DNA of 15,913 bases from Rhodoferax sp. (lineage in GTDB: Bacteria; Pseudomonadota; Gammaproteobacteria; Burkholderiales; Burkholderiaceae_C): contig JAQSDS010000407.1 in assembly GCA_029946045.1 (NCBI GenBank), positions 1 to 15,913 of the forward strand, written 5' to 3'. Below, piece after piece: positions 1 through 6,550 of this stretch (positions within the stretch are counted from its first letter, which is position 1; each line of letters starts with the position of its first letter). The notes beneath the pieces were generated by a model, which was not told where the DNA came from, searched no databases, and saw nothing but the letters and a program-made list of their open reading frames with translations. Made by a program: the position numbers and the translations under genes.

Positions 1-261
1 GCCCGCCAGGTCGGCGACTGCGCCCGAAAACTCCCGGCCTTTGCTGTCCTTGGCGTCGCTTATCAGGAAATCGATGCCGGGGCCGTTGGCGACCACCACA
101 ATTTTGACCTGAGGGTCGGCACTGAGGTGGTTCTGGATGTTGCTCATGGCCGCGGCAATGGTGTCCAGGCCGGTGGTGATGTGGTAGACCACCCTGGACT
201 CCTGGGCCATGGCGAGCGCGGTGCTCAGGGTCAGAAAAATAGAAACCAAAAGTTTCACCAT
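1..261 (-). CDS. Exported DsrE-like protein, partial (3' end beyond window)
   Basis: The minus-strand frame opens with ATG at 261 and stays open for 87 codons to the window edge, so the C-terminal part is missing. An AGGAG ribosome site lies just upstream of the start. The N-terminus is a classic Sec signal peptide (MVKLLVSIFLTLSTALAMA, then QES), so the protein should be periplasmic. The mature part begins VVYHITTGLDT and continues with an alternating beta/alpha pattern including VKIVVVANGPGIDFL, which resembles the DsrE/DsrF-like fold (COG1416 type). Small exported DsrE-like proteins are recurrent near sox and sulfide dehydrogenase genes and are presumed to bind or carry sulfur, but the Cys-containing part, if any, is not visible here. 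It is divergent from the cytochrome/sulfide dehydrogenase genes and shares their 169-bp intergenic region. Confidence 0.75.
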   Translation of the reverse strand, partial: MVKLLVSIFLTLSTALAMAQESRVVYHITTGLDTIAAAMSNIQNHLSADPQVKIVVVANGPGIDFLISDAKDSKGREFSGAVADLAG

Positions 262-330
262 GGCTTGTCTCCTGTTAATTATTTGCAGCCGTTGCGGGTT
301 TGTACGGTGGTCCATCACGTGGCATACACC

Positions 331-362
331 TTACCATTTATATATCCGAAGCGACTGATGAA
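331..362 (-). promoter_or_regulatory. Candidate ArsR-type operator in divergent promoter region
   Basis: Read on the minus strand this AT-rich segment contains CGGATATATAAATGGTAA. It closely resembles CGAATATATGAATGTAA at the proposed ArsR operator (6551-6580), with one inserted base and two substitutions. The other half also shows partial similarity (TTCATCAGT here against TACATTAGT there). It lies between the divergent dsrE-like gene and the cytochrome/sulfide dehydrogenase genes, a suitable place for joint control. The binding claim is inference from similarity only. Confidence 0.4.
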
Positions 363-377
363 TAAATCTCATTTTGT

Positions 378-396
378 TTATCCTGTGAACGGATAA
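378..396. repeat. Short perfect inverted repeat in cytochrome leader
   Basis: TTATCC at 378-383 and GGATAA at 391-396 form a perfect 6-bp inverted repeat with a 7-base spacer, 34 bp before the ATG of the small cytochrome gene. It could be an operator or a small leader hairpin. There is no T-tract, so it is not a terminator. Nothing else supports a function. Confidence 0.3.
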
Positions 397-430
397 GTTC
401 TTTCACGATTGGACAACTTCAGGAAATCAT

Positions 431-733
431 ATGAAAAAAATCAACCGTATGTTTGCCGGCCTGGTGCTGGCCAGCCTGGCTTCATGGGCCAGTGCCGACG
501 CACTGCAGGTGCGCAGCATGGCCGCTTCCTGCTCGGCTTGCCATGGCACCAGCGGTGTGGCGCTGCCGGGCATGGACAGCCTGGCCGGTCAGAAAAAAGA
601 AGACCTGCTGAAAAAAATGCAGGACTTTAAATCAGACAAAAAACCCGCCACGCTGATGCATCAACTCTCTAAAGGCTACTCCGACACGCAGATTGAGCAG
701 CTCGCCACTTACTTTGCCGCTTTGAAGAAATAA
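431..733 (+). CDS. Small periplasmic monoheme cytochrome c (SoxE/FccA-like)
   Basis: This 100-residue protein has an N-terminal signal peptide (MKKINRMFAGLVLASLASWASA) and one CSACH heme site (C34, C37, H38). Met76 in ATLMHQL is the likely distal iron ligand. Its length and pattern fit class I c553/c4-like cytochromes. The ATG has an AGGA ribosome site at 421-424. It sits 10 bp upstream of the flavocytochrome c sulfide dehydrogenase flavoprotein gene, so it is probably the cytochrome partner that takes electrons from the flavin, as SoxE does for SoxF or FccA for FccB. The diheme cytochrome on the other side of the flavoprotein is a rival candidate. The heme protein assignment is firm; the partner role is inferred from position. 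Confidence 0.88.
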   Translation: MKKINRMFAGLVLASLASWASADALQVRSMAASCSACHGTSGVALPGMDSLAGQKKEDLLKKMQDFKSDKKPATLMHQLSKGYSDTQIEQLATYFAALKK

Positions 734-743
734 GGGGAACAAC

Positions 744-2036
744 ATGTTACGTCGTCAATTTGTCAGAACATTGGGTGCCGGCTCGGCCTTGGGCGCTTTG
801 GGATCGTTGGGCATGCTTTCTGGTTGTGCCACCACGGGTGGCGGCAATGGCCCCAAGGTGGTGGTGGTGGGCGGTGGTTTTGGCGGTGCCACGGCCGCCA
901 AGTATGTGCGCATGTGGTCTGATTACGGCATTGCCGTGACGCTGGTTGAGCCCAATGCGTCTTTCATTTCCTGCCCGATGTCCAATCTGGTGCTGGGCGG
1001 TGTCAAAACCATGACCGACATCACCACACCGTACGACGGTCTCACTAAAAACCATGGTGTGAAGGTGGTGCGCGACATGGTGACAGCCATTGATGCTGAC
1101 AAACGCATCGTCAAACTGGCCAGCGGCAGTGAGCTGGCCTACGACCGCCTGATCCTGTCGCCAGGTATTGACTTCATGTTCGATGCCTTGCCGGGCATGG
1201 CCAAGCCTGGTGCACAAGATACGGTGTTGCATGCCTGGAAAGCCGGTGCGCAAACGGTGGCCCTGCGCAAACAGCTCGAAGCCATGCCCGATGGTGGTGT
1301 GTACGCGCTGGCGATTCCGCTGGCGCCTTACCGTTGCCCGCCCGGCCCCTACGAGCGTGCCTGCCAGGTGGCCAGCTACTTCCAAAAGGCCAAGCCTAAA
1401 TCCAAGGTGCTGATTCTGGATGCCAATGACGACGTCACGTCCAAAGGGCCTTTGTTTAAAAAGGCCTGGGCCGAGCGTTACCAGGGCATGGTCGAGTACC
1501 GTGGCAAGCACGCCTTGTCGGATGTGGATGCCAGCACCAACACGCTCAAGTTTGAGTTCAATGATGATGTCAAGGCCAACGTGCTCAACGTGATTCCGCC
1601 CATGCGCGCCGGTGCCATCGCGGTGCAGACCGGTCTGGCGACCGCCAACAAGCGCTGGTGCGAAGTCGACTTTCTGACCTTCGAGTCCAAAGCGGCCAAA
1701 AATATCCATGTGCTGGGTGACTCGATCCAGATCGCGCCTGGCATGCCCAAGTCGGGCCACATGGCCAACCAGCATGGCAAAACCTGCGCTGCGGCCGTGG
1801 TGGCTTTGTTGACCGGCAACATGCCCAACCCTTCGCCGATCTACAACAACACCTGCTACAGCTTTGTCAGCGCCGAAGACGTGGTGCATGTGGCCAGCGT
1901 GCACACCTATGACCCGGAAAAGAAAACCATGGTCACGGTGGCGGGTTCAGGTGGCGTGTCGAAAGCCGCCAATGAGCTCGAAGGACGTATTGCCTGGTCA
2001 TGGGCGCAAAATATCTGGGCAGACACCTTGGTTTAA
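744..2036 (+). CDS. fccB: Flavocytochrome c sulfide dehydrogenase, flavoprotein subunit (FccB/SoxF)
   Basis: This 430-residue FAD protein oxidises sulfide to sulfur or polysulfide in the periplasm and passes electrons to a cytochrome c. A dinucleotide-binding motif (VVGGGFGGAT, residues 41-50) follows the leader. Compared with the Allochromatium vinosum flavoprotein as I recall it, Cys77 in SCPMSN matches the covalent flavin-binding Cys42. Cys198 (RCPPGPYERA) and Cys371 (NNTCYSF) match the redox-active pair Cys161/Cys337. The C-terminal part (IAWSWAQNIWADT) is also family-typical. The leader carries a twin-arginine motif (RRQFVR) and also an LSGC lipobox with Cys28, so the protein may be a Tat-exported lipoprotein. 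It follows the small cytochrome gene by 10 bp and precedes the diheme cytochrome by 3 bp, so an operon is likely. Confidence 0.93.
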   Translation: MLRRQFVRTLGAGSALGALGSLGMLSGCATTGGGNGPKVVVVGGGFGGATAAKYVRMWSDYGIAVTLVEPNASFISCPMSNLVLGGVKTMTDITTPYDGLTKNHGVKVVRDMVTAIDADKRIVKLASGSELAYDRLILSPGIDFMFDALPGMAKPGAQDTVLHAWKAGAQTVALRKQLEAMPDGGVYALAIPLAPYRCPPGPYERACQVASYFQKAKPKSKVLILDANDDVTSKGPLFKKAWAERYQGMVEYRGKHALSDVDASTNTLKFEFNDDVKANVLNVIPPMRAGAIAVQTGLATANKRWCEVDFLTFESKAAKNIHVLGDSIQIAPGMPKSGHMANQHGKTCAAAVVALLTGNMPNPSPIYNNTCYSFVSAEDVVHVASVHTYDPEKKTMVTVAGSGGVSKAANELEGRIAWSWAQNIWADTLV

Positions 2037-2039
2037 AAA

Positions 2040-2639
2040 ATGCGATTTGACAAAGCCTTGATCGCGTCTGCGCTGGTGTTGGCGCTGGGCTCCGCATGGG
2101 CCCAGGCTGACCAGGCGCGGGCCAAAAAAATTGTTTCGGGTTCATGTTTTTTGTGCCACGGTGAACATGGTGAGTCGTCCAGCGAGATTTTCCCCAAGCT
2201 CGCCGGCCAGCATGCTGCATACATTGCCAGACAGCTTGAGAATTTCAAGTCGGGCAAGCGTAAAAGCACGGCCATGGCCGACATGTCGAGCCGCTTGACT
2301 GCCGATGAGATGCTGGCGCTGGGTCACTATTTCGAGGGCAAGCCCGTTGAGCCCGAGGCCGTCAAGGACACCGACCTGGCGGCGGTTGGGCGCTACATCT
2401 TCAACAGCGGCAACCATTTCAGTGGTGTGCCCGCCTGCACCAGTTGCCATGGCAAGGCCGGTTTGGGAACGGCCAACCTGCCGCGCCTGGCGGGTCAGTA
2501 TGCGTCTTACATCGAAACCCAGCTCACGCTGTTCAATCAGCGCGAGCGCACCAATGACAATGCGGTCATGCACGCGATTGTGAGCAAGATGACGCCCCTG
2601 GAGATGGCTGCCGTGGCGGTTTATATCAGCGGTCAATAG
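2040..2639 (+). CDS. Diheme c4-type cytochrome c
   Basis: This 199-residue protein has a signal peptide ending near AWAQA and two cytochrome c domains. The first heme site is CFLCH (C36, C39, H40) and the second CTSCH (C133, C136, H137). Met79 or Met82 and Met177 or Met184 are candidate distal ligands, an internal duplication typical of cytochrome c4. LAGQ followed by YI and Q is repeated in both halves. The start lies 3 bp after the sulfide dehydrogenase stop, and no strong ribosome site is visible, so translation is probably coupled. It could be the FccA-like diheme partner of the flavoprotein or a carrier to the terminal oxidase. The family call is secure; the exact partner is not. Confidence 0.88.
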   Translation: MRFDKALIASALVLALGSAWAQADQARAKKIVSGSCFLCHGEHGESSSEIFPKLAGQHAAYIARQLENFKSGKRKSTAMADMSSRLTADEMLALGHYFEGKPVEPEAVKDTDLAAVGRYIFNSGNHFSGVPACTSCHGKAGLGTANLPRLAGQYASYIETQLTLFNQRERTNDNAVMHAIVSKMTPLEMAAVAVYISGQ

Positions 2640-2684
2640 CCGCAAACAGCAATAAAAATCTACACACAGCGGTGTTGCCGCAGG

Positions 2685-3803
2685 TCACGGCGCCACCCCT
2701 GCATGCCCATGCCCATGGGTGTGGGCATCGGTGTGCGCATGCTTGGCTAGCGCCTTGGCGGAGGCATCGATCAAACGGTCGGCGAGGCCTGCGCCGACCC
2801 ACATGCCTGCCAGCGCCAGCCAAGCAGTGAGTGCAAAAATGGCACCGCCGGTGATGCCAGCGCCCACGGCACAGCCCCCAGCCAGCATGGCGCCAAAGCC
2901 CATCAACATCGCGCCGATGATGTAGCGCCGCATGCCGTAGCCGTCCTTGAAGCCTTCGAGCACAAAGTCCTTGCCCACCCAGGCGCCAATGAAAGAGCCC
3001 AGGAAGACACCGGGGACCAGACCAAAATTAAAGCCGATCTCGGGTGCGGGTGAGCTCACCACGCGCATCAGCCACTCGGCTGACGGGCCACTGAAGGTCA
3101 AACCTTGCACGGGCACCACCTCAAATGAATTTTTCGACACCCAGTAGTTGAAACCCCAACCTGCGGCAACGGCCAGGCCGGTACCCATGCCCCCGACCCA
3201 TTTCCAGGCGTCGCAGCCGCTGCGCACCGCAAAATAGAGCGCGGCGACCAGCCACAGCAGGCCAAAGGCCAACCCGCCCCAGGGCCCGGCATGGGTCAGG
3301 GCCAGCAGGTCGCGTGCGGCACCGCCATCCACTGTCCACCAGCTGCTGATGGTTTCGCGCCAAGGTGCCAGCGCGCCGCCCAAAGCCGCTTGTGCCGTGA
3401 CAGCAAAAATCAGGCCGGAGAGCAGGGCGCGTAAATTGCCGTTGGCCGACAGCACCAGCAGGCGGCTGGCGCAGCCCCGCGTCAGGACCATGCCGGCACC
3501 AAACAGCAAGCCACCGACCAGCGCCCCGGAAATGCTGCCTGTGGCTGAAATCTGACGCGTGACGGTCGCGTCCATGTGACCGCTCAGGATCAGCCACTGC
3601 ACGCCGACCACCGCGCTGGAAAAGGCCAGCAGCCAGACAGCAATTTGTTTGCCATAGCTGTGGTGCCAGAATTCCAGCGTGGCGGCGCGCAGGCAGAACC
3701 TGGAACGCTGGGCAAAAAAGCCAAAAAGTGTGCCAATGACCAGACCGCCCAGGGCCAGCACCATGATCTCGCCATAACGTTCAAGCAGACTTGCAAAGTT
3801 CAT
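2685..3803 (-). CDS. YeeE/YedE-family sulfur-compound transporter, full length (fused)
   Basis: This 372-residue inner-membrane protein has many hydrophobic segments. Three conserved cysteines stand in family-typical settings: Cys37 (RFCLRAAT), Cys111 (TRGCASRL) and Cys311 (GGCAVGAG). In the YeeE/YedE family, which includes the thiosulfate importer TsuA, such cysteines line the path of the sulfur substrate. Thiosulfate or a related sulfur species is therefore the likely cargo, though direction and substrate cannot be read from sequence. The C-terminus ends in a His-rich tail (HAHTDAHTHGHGHAG). A GTG one codon upstream is possible, but ATG at 3803 has better spacing from a GGGG ribosome site at 3809-3812. 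The gene is convergent with the cytochrome set and divergent from the SoxH-like gene. Confidence 0.88.
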   Translation of the reverse strand: MNFASLLERYGEIMVLALGGLVIGTLFGFFAQRSRFCLRAATLEFWHHSYGKQIAVWLLAFSSAVVGVQWLILSGHMDATVTRQISATGSISGALVGGLLFGAGMVLTRGCASRLLVLSANGNLRALLSGLIFAVTAQAALGGALAPWRETISSWWTVDGGAARDLLALTHAGPWGGLAFGLLWLVAALYFAVRSGCDAWKWVGGMGTGLAVAAGWGFNYWVSKNSFEVVPVQGLTFSGPSAEWLMRVVSSPAPEIGFNFGLVPGVFLGSFIGAWVGKDFVLEGFKDGYGMRRYIIGAMLMGFGAMLAGGCAVGAGITGGAIFALTAWLALAGMWVGAGLADRLIDASAKALAKHAHTDAHTHGHGHAGVAP

Positions 3804-3814
3804 CACGTCCCCAC

Positions 3815-3839
3815 GTAATTTATATTTCGCTTATATTAC
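3815..3839. promoter_or_regulatory. AT-rich imperfect palindrome between divergent yeeE and soxH-like genes
   Basis: GTAAT at 3815-3819 pairs with ATTAC at 3835-3839 around an AT-rich centre containing TTCG. The minus strand shares ATATAAAT with the candidate operator at 331-362. It starts 12 bp beyond the yeeE start codon and could control both directions. The resemblance to the ArsR-site motif is weaker than at the other sites and may only reflect base composition. Confidence 0.3.
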
Positions 3840-3881
3840 AGGCATAAGAATGCTTTGATTCGTCTTGTTTTGGAGGCTACC

Positions 3882-4847
3882 TTGAAAAAACTCGTGATGG
3901 GCTGGCGTTTGGGCCTTTGGCTGGCCGGGCTGCTGCTGCTGCTGGCCGGCGCGGGTGCGGTGCAGGCCACCGAGGGGCCACCGATGGCATTGCAGCAGGT
4001 TTCGCCCTCGGCCTGGTATGTGCAAGGCGTGTCTGAAATGGGCTCGTCAGCGAATCAGAATTTCATCTCCAACGCGGGCGTGGTGGTCACGCCCACCGGC
4101 GTGGTGCTGGTTGATGCCCTGGGTTCACCCGCCCTGGCCAAACGGCTGGTGGCAGAGATCAAAAAAATCACGCCACTGCCTATCACGCATGTGCTGGTCA
4201 CGCATTACCATGCCGACCACATTTATGGCTTGCAGGTGTTCAAGGACATGGGCGCCAAAATTTTTGCGCACCGGGCAGCCCTGACTTACCTTAACAGCGA
4301 CACGGCGCAACTGCGACTGGAAGCCTCGCGCGAGCAACTCTTCCCCTGGATTGACGAGCACACCCGTCTGGTGCTGCCCGATGCCTGGATCGATACGGAC
4401 CAAGACCTGCTGATAGGCGGCATGGTGTTTCAGGTCCGCATGGTTGGCCCGGCCCACACCCCCGAGGACCTGGTCTTTTATCTGCCCGCCGAGAAAGTAC
4501 TGTTTGCTGGTGATCTGGTGTTCCGCAACCGGATTCCCTTTGTCGGCCAGGCTGACAGCCGTCACTGGATCACGGCGCTTGACCAGTTGTTGTCTTTTGA
4601 CACCCGGGTGATCGTGCCCGGCCATGGCCCGGTGTCCAACGATGCCCGCCACGACATGCAGCAAACGCGCGACTATCTGGTGTATTTGCGCACCGCCATG
4701 GGCCGGGCCGCAGAGGCCATGGAACCGTTTGATGAAGCTTATGAAAAGACCGATTGGTCCAGGTTTGGGCACCTGCCCCTGTTCAGGTCGGCCAACCGCA
4801 TGAACGCGTACAACACCTATCTGCAGCTCGAACACGAGGCCAAATGA
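3882..4847 (+). CDS. soxH: Periplasmic metallo-beta-lactamase-fold hydrolase (SoxH-like)
   Basis: The protein has 321 residues when started at TTG 3882, which follows a GGAGG ribosome site at 3872-3876 by five bases and yields a proper signal peptide (KKLVMGWR, a Leu-rich core, then AVQA). An upstream in-frame TTG at 3855 lacks such a site. The metal-binding motif HYHADH (H108, H110, D112, H113) is followed by His192 (GPAHTPED), Asp211 (AGDLVF) and His248 (PGHGP), the full binuclear zinc set. SoxH proteins are found in sox clusters, are not essential for thiosulfate oxidation in the species studied, and have no settled substrate. The stop overlaps the next start as ATGA, so the two are translationally coupled. 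The fold call is firm; the SoxH name rests on context. Confidence 0.85.
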   Translation: MKKLVMGWRLGLWLAGLLLLLAGAGAVQATEGPPMALQQVSPSAWYVQGVSEMGSSANQNFISNAGVVVTPTGVVLVDALGSPALAKRLVAEIKKITPLPITHVLVTHYHADHIYGLQVFKDMGAKIFAHRAALTYLNSDTAQLRLEASREQLFPWIDEHTRLVLPDAWIDTDQDLLIGGMVFQVRMVGPAHTPEDLVFYLPAEKVLFAGDLVFRNRIPFVGQADSRHWITALDQLLSFDTRVIVPGHGPVSNDARHDMQQTRDYLVYLRTAMGRAAEAMEPFDEAYEKTDWSRFGHLPLFRSANRMNAYNTYLQLEHEAK

Positions 4848-5329
4848 TGACACCTCTCTCGTTCCCATTGACGCGGCGCCAATGCCTGCTGGCCGGCGTT
4901 GGCGCCAGCCTGCTGGGGGTCGGCCCGGCGCAGGCCGCGACCCTGCCCATGCCTGCTTCGCTGCCCGACGCCTTGGCCTCCGCGCTCAAAAAGGGCAGTC
5001 CACTGGTGGTCATGGTGAGCCTGGTGGGCTGTCCGTTTTGCCTCATCGCCCGGGACAACTACCTGGCACCCATGCAAGGGCAGTCGGGTTTGTCTGTTGT
5101 GCAAGTGGACATGCGCAACCGCCAGTTGGTGCAGGACTTCAGCGGCACCAGCCAGACCCAGGACGAGTTGATCCGGCGCTGGAACGTCAAGGTGGCGCCC
5201 ACCCTGTTGTTCTTTGGTCGTGGTGGCGTTGAAGTGGCTGAGCGCATGGTGGGTGGCTACATTCCGGATTTTTATGGCGCCTATCTCGACGATCGGCTGC
5301 GCACCGCCCGCGCCGCCGTGGCAGGTTGA
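4844..5329 (+). CDS. soxW: Exported thioredoxin-like protein (SoxW-like)
   Basis: This 161-residue protein begins at one of two adjacent ATG codons (4844 or 4847), with GAGG at 4836-4839. The leader contains a twin-arginine-like motif (LTRRQCLLAG) and ends near AQAA, so it should reach the periplasm. The thioredoxin fold shows an active-site C-P-F-C (Cys63, Cys66) and a cis-Pro loop (VAPT, Pro119). SoxW-type thioredoxins are thought to keep Sox protein thiols, such as the SoxY Cys, reduced, probably fed by a membrane thiol transporter not encoded in this window. It overlaps the SoxH-like gene by four bases and precedes the FNR-like gene by 11 bp. The fold and active site are clear; a DsbC/DsbG-like role is an alternative. 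Confidence 0.82.
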   Translation: MMTPLSFPLTRRQCLLAGVGASLLGVGPAQAATLPMPASLPDALASALKKGSPLVVMVSLVGCPFCLIARDNYLAPMQGQSGLSVVQVDMRNRQLVQDFSGTSQTQDELIRRWNVKVAPTLLFFGRGGVEVAERMVGGYIPDFYGAYLDDRLRTARAAVAG

Positions 5330-5340
5330 AAGGCAGCAAG

Positions 5341-6051
5341 ATGATTCCGATCAAAACCGAATCGGCCTGGCGCGGCACCTCCAATTGCCGCCAGTGCGGC
5401 ATTCGCGACATGGTGCTGTTTGCCGATCTCAACGAGCATGATTTTGCGCGGATCCATGCGCCCATCGATGACCTTGAATACGCGCAAGGCGATGCTTTGT
5501 ATGCCGAAGCGAGTCCGGCGCAGGGCATCTATACGCTGCGCAGCGGCATGGTGAAGTTGGTGCGCAGCACGCTGGATGGCCGCCCGCGCATCGTGCGGGT
5601 CTTGCGGGCAGGCGATGTCGTTGGACTGGAGGCCTTGGCAGATGGCCGCTATGACTGTGATGCGATCGCCCTGACACCGGTGGCTGTGTGCCGGATTCCG
5701 CTCAACGTGATTCATAAACTGGCGGGCAACAGCCCCAGGCTGCACACCCAGTTGATGCACAAATGGCAGCGCGCCCTGAAGGATGCCGACGACTGGCTGG
5801 CGGACATGAACTTTGGCACAGCCCGTCAGCGGGTGGCCAACTTGGTGCTCAAAATGCGCAGCCCCAGCAACCATGACATGTCGTTTCTTTTTTCACGTGA
5901 AGACATGGGTGCCATGCTCGACCTCAAGCTGGAAACCGTCAGCCGGGAAATCAGCCGACTGGTGCGCGAGGGCGTGATCGAGCAGCTGGACAAACAGGGT
6001 CGCATCTACCGCGTGAGCCAGCCAGCAGCCCTGTCCGCGCCTGGCGCCTGA
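5341..6051 (+). CDS. FNR/CRP-family transcriptional regulator
   Basis: This 236-residue protein has an N-terminal Cys region, a cyclic-nucleotide-like beta-roll (about 30-120), a dimerisation helix (about 130-165) and a C-terminal helix-turn-helix (about 181-215). The recognition helix has ExxSR (E198, S201, R202), the residues with which FNR reads TTGAT half-sites. FNR's N-terminal cluster spacing is C-x2-C-x5-C. Here Cys16 and Cys19 are present, but the third position (25) is Val. Cys117 (AVCRIP) matches FNR Cys122, and there is an extra Cys106. So an oxygen-labile [4Fe-4S] cluster is uncertain; redox or nitric oxide sensing is possible. ATG 5341 follows AAAGG at 5329-5333 and is preferred to an upstream TTG at 5326. 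A perfect FNR box lies at 13719-13732 in the same window. Confidence 0.9.
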   Translation: MIPIKTESAWRGTSNCRQCGIRDMVLFADLNEHDFARIHAPIDDLEYAQGDALYAEASPAQGIYTLRSGMVKLVRSTLDGRPRIVRVLRAGDVVGLEALADGRYDCDAIALTPVAVCRIPLNVIHKLAGNSPRLHTQLMHKWQRALKDADDWLADMNFGTARQRVANLVLKMRSPSNHDMSFLFSREDMGAMLDLKLETVSREISRLVREGVIEQLDKQGRIYRVSQPAALSAPGA

Positions 6052-6061
6052 TGCCCTCAGG

Positions 6062-6084
6062 GTAAATCCTGATATGCATGAATG
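6062..6084 (+). promoter_or_regulatory. Candidate ArsR-type motif upstream of orphan cytochrome
   Basis: GTAAATCCTGATAT followed, after two bases, by ATGAATG matches GTAAATACGAATAT plus ATGAATG in the palindrome before the ArsR gene (6558-6578). There are three mismatches and a 2-base insertion. An ATGAAT/ATTCAT inverted repeat (6078-6083 with 6104-6109) overlaps it. The site is about 110 bp before the cytochrome ATG at 6192. Binding by the ArsR protein is inference. Confidence 0.35.
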
Positions 6085-6191
6085 CTTATTTAAAAGAACA
6101 TTGATTCATCGCAGGCGGCGTTGATCAGTTTGATTCCCTGGTGTGGCAGCTGGCATCGTCTGCACAGCGTCTCTTGATCAACAGGAATCCG

Positions 6192-6515
6192 ATGTTCATA
6201 AAGCACCTCATGTTTGCCTTGTCGGCTTGGTTCGCCACTGGCGTGTTGGCGCAAGCTGTTCCGTCGCTCTACCAAGGGGCTGATTTGAAGCTTGGCGAAC
6301 AGCTGATCGCCGACAACCAGTGTGATGCCTGCCACATTCGTAATGTGGGCGGCGACGGCAAAGCCATTTACCGGCCAAATGGGCGGGTTAACTCCCTGGG
6401 CTTGCTGCGCGGGCAGGTAGAAGCCTGCAATACCACCCTGAATCTGGGCTTTTTCCCAGAAGAAGTGACTTCGGTTGCCGCAGTCCTCAATCGCGACTTT
6501 TACCGTTTCAAGTAA
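6192..6515 (+). CDS. Small orphan monoheme cytochrome c without visible Met/His distal ligand
   Basis: From ATG 6192, preceded by AGGA at 6183-6186, this gives 107 residues with a signal peptide ending GVLAQA. A GTG 51 bp upstream is less likely. One heme site is present (CDACH: C44, C47, H48). The mature part contains no methionine and no histidine other than H48, so the sixth iron ligand cannot be the usual Met. Cys79 (EACNTTL) is a candidate, or the iron may be five-coordinate. The C-terminal pattern (FFPEEVTSVAAVLNRDFYRF) is one I associate with a small uncharacterised cytochrome family. It stands alone, 140 bp after the FNR-like gene and 69 bp before the ArsR gene. An electron carrier for sulfur oxidation or a heme sensor are both possible. 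Confidence 0.8.
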   Translation: MFIKHLMFALSAWFATGVLAQAVPSLYQGADLKLGEQLIADNQCDACHIRNVGGDGKAIYRPNGRVNSLGLLRGQVEACNTTLNLGFFPEEVTSVAAVLNRDFYRFK

Positions 6516-6519
6516 GTAA

Positions 6520-6540
6520 AAACCCCAATGGTTTATTTTT
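6520..6540 (+). terminator. Weak candidate terminator after orphan cytochrome
   Basis: AAACC (6520-6524) and GGTTT (6530-6534) can pair over a 5-base loop, followed by ATTTTT. The stem is short and A/T-rich, so termination would be inefficient if real. Confidence 0.3.
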
Positions 6541-6550
6541 GGCCAGCCAC

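Noticed and set aside
747..1904. Long minus-strand open frame (385 codons) opposite the sulfide dehydrogenase gene
   Set aside because: It is antisense to a gene with clear family motifs, is rich in His/Arg/Gly as expected for a GC-rich shadow frame, and has no recognisable domain.
2669..2681. Small hairpin GCGG-TGTTG-CCGC between convergent genes
   Set aside because: The stem is only 4 bp and the T-rich run on the minus strand is about nine bases away, so it is not a convincing terminator.
3842..3853. Palindrome GCAT-AAGA-ATGC upstream of the SoxH-like gene
   Set aside because: Four-base arms are expected by chance and no related copy was found before other genes.
6101..6134. TTGAT half-sites upstream of the orphan cytochrome
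   Set aside because: The sequences (TTGATTCATCGCAG, TTGATCAGTTTGAT) lack the matching ATCAA half at the right spacing, so they are not FNR boxes.
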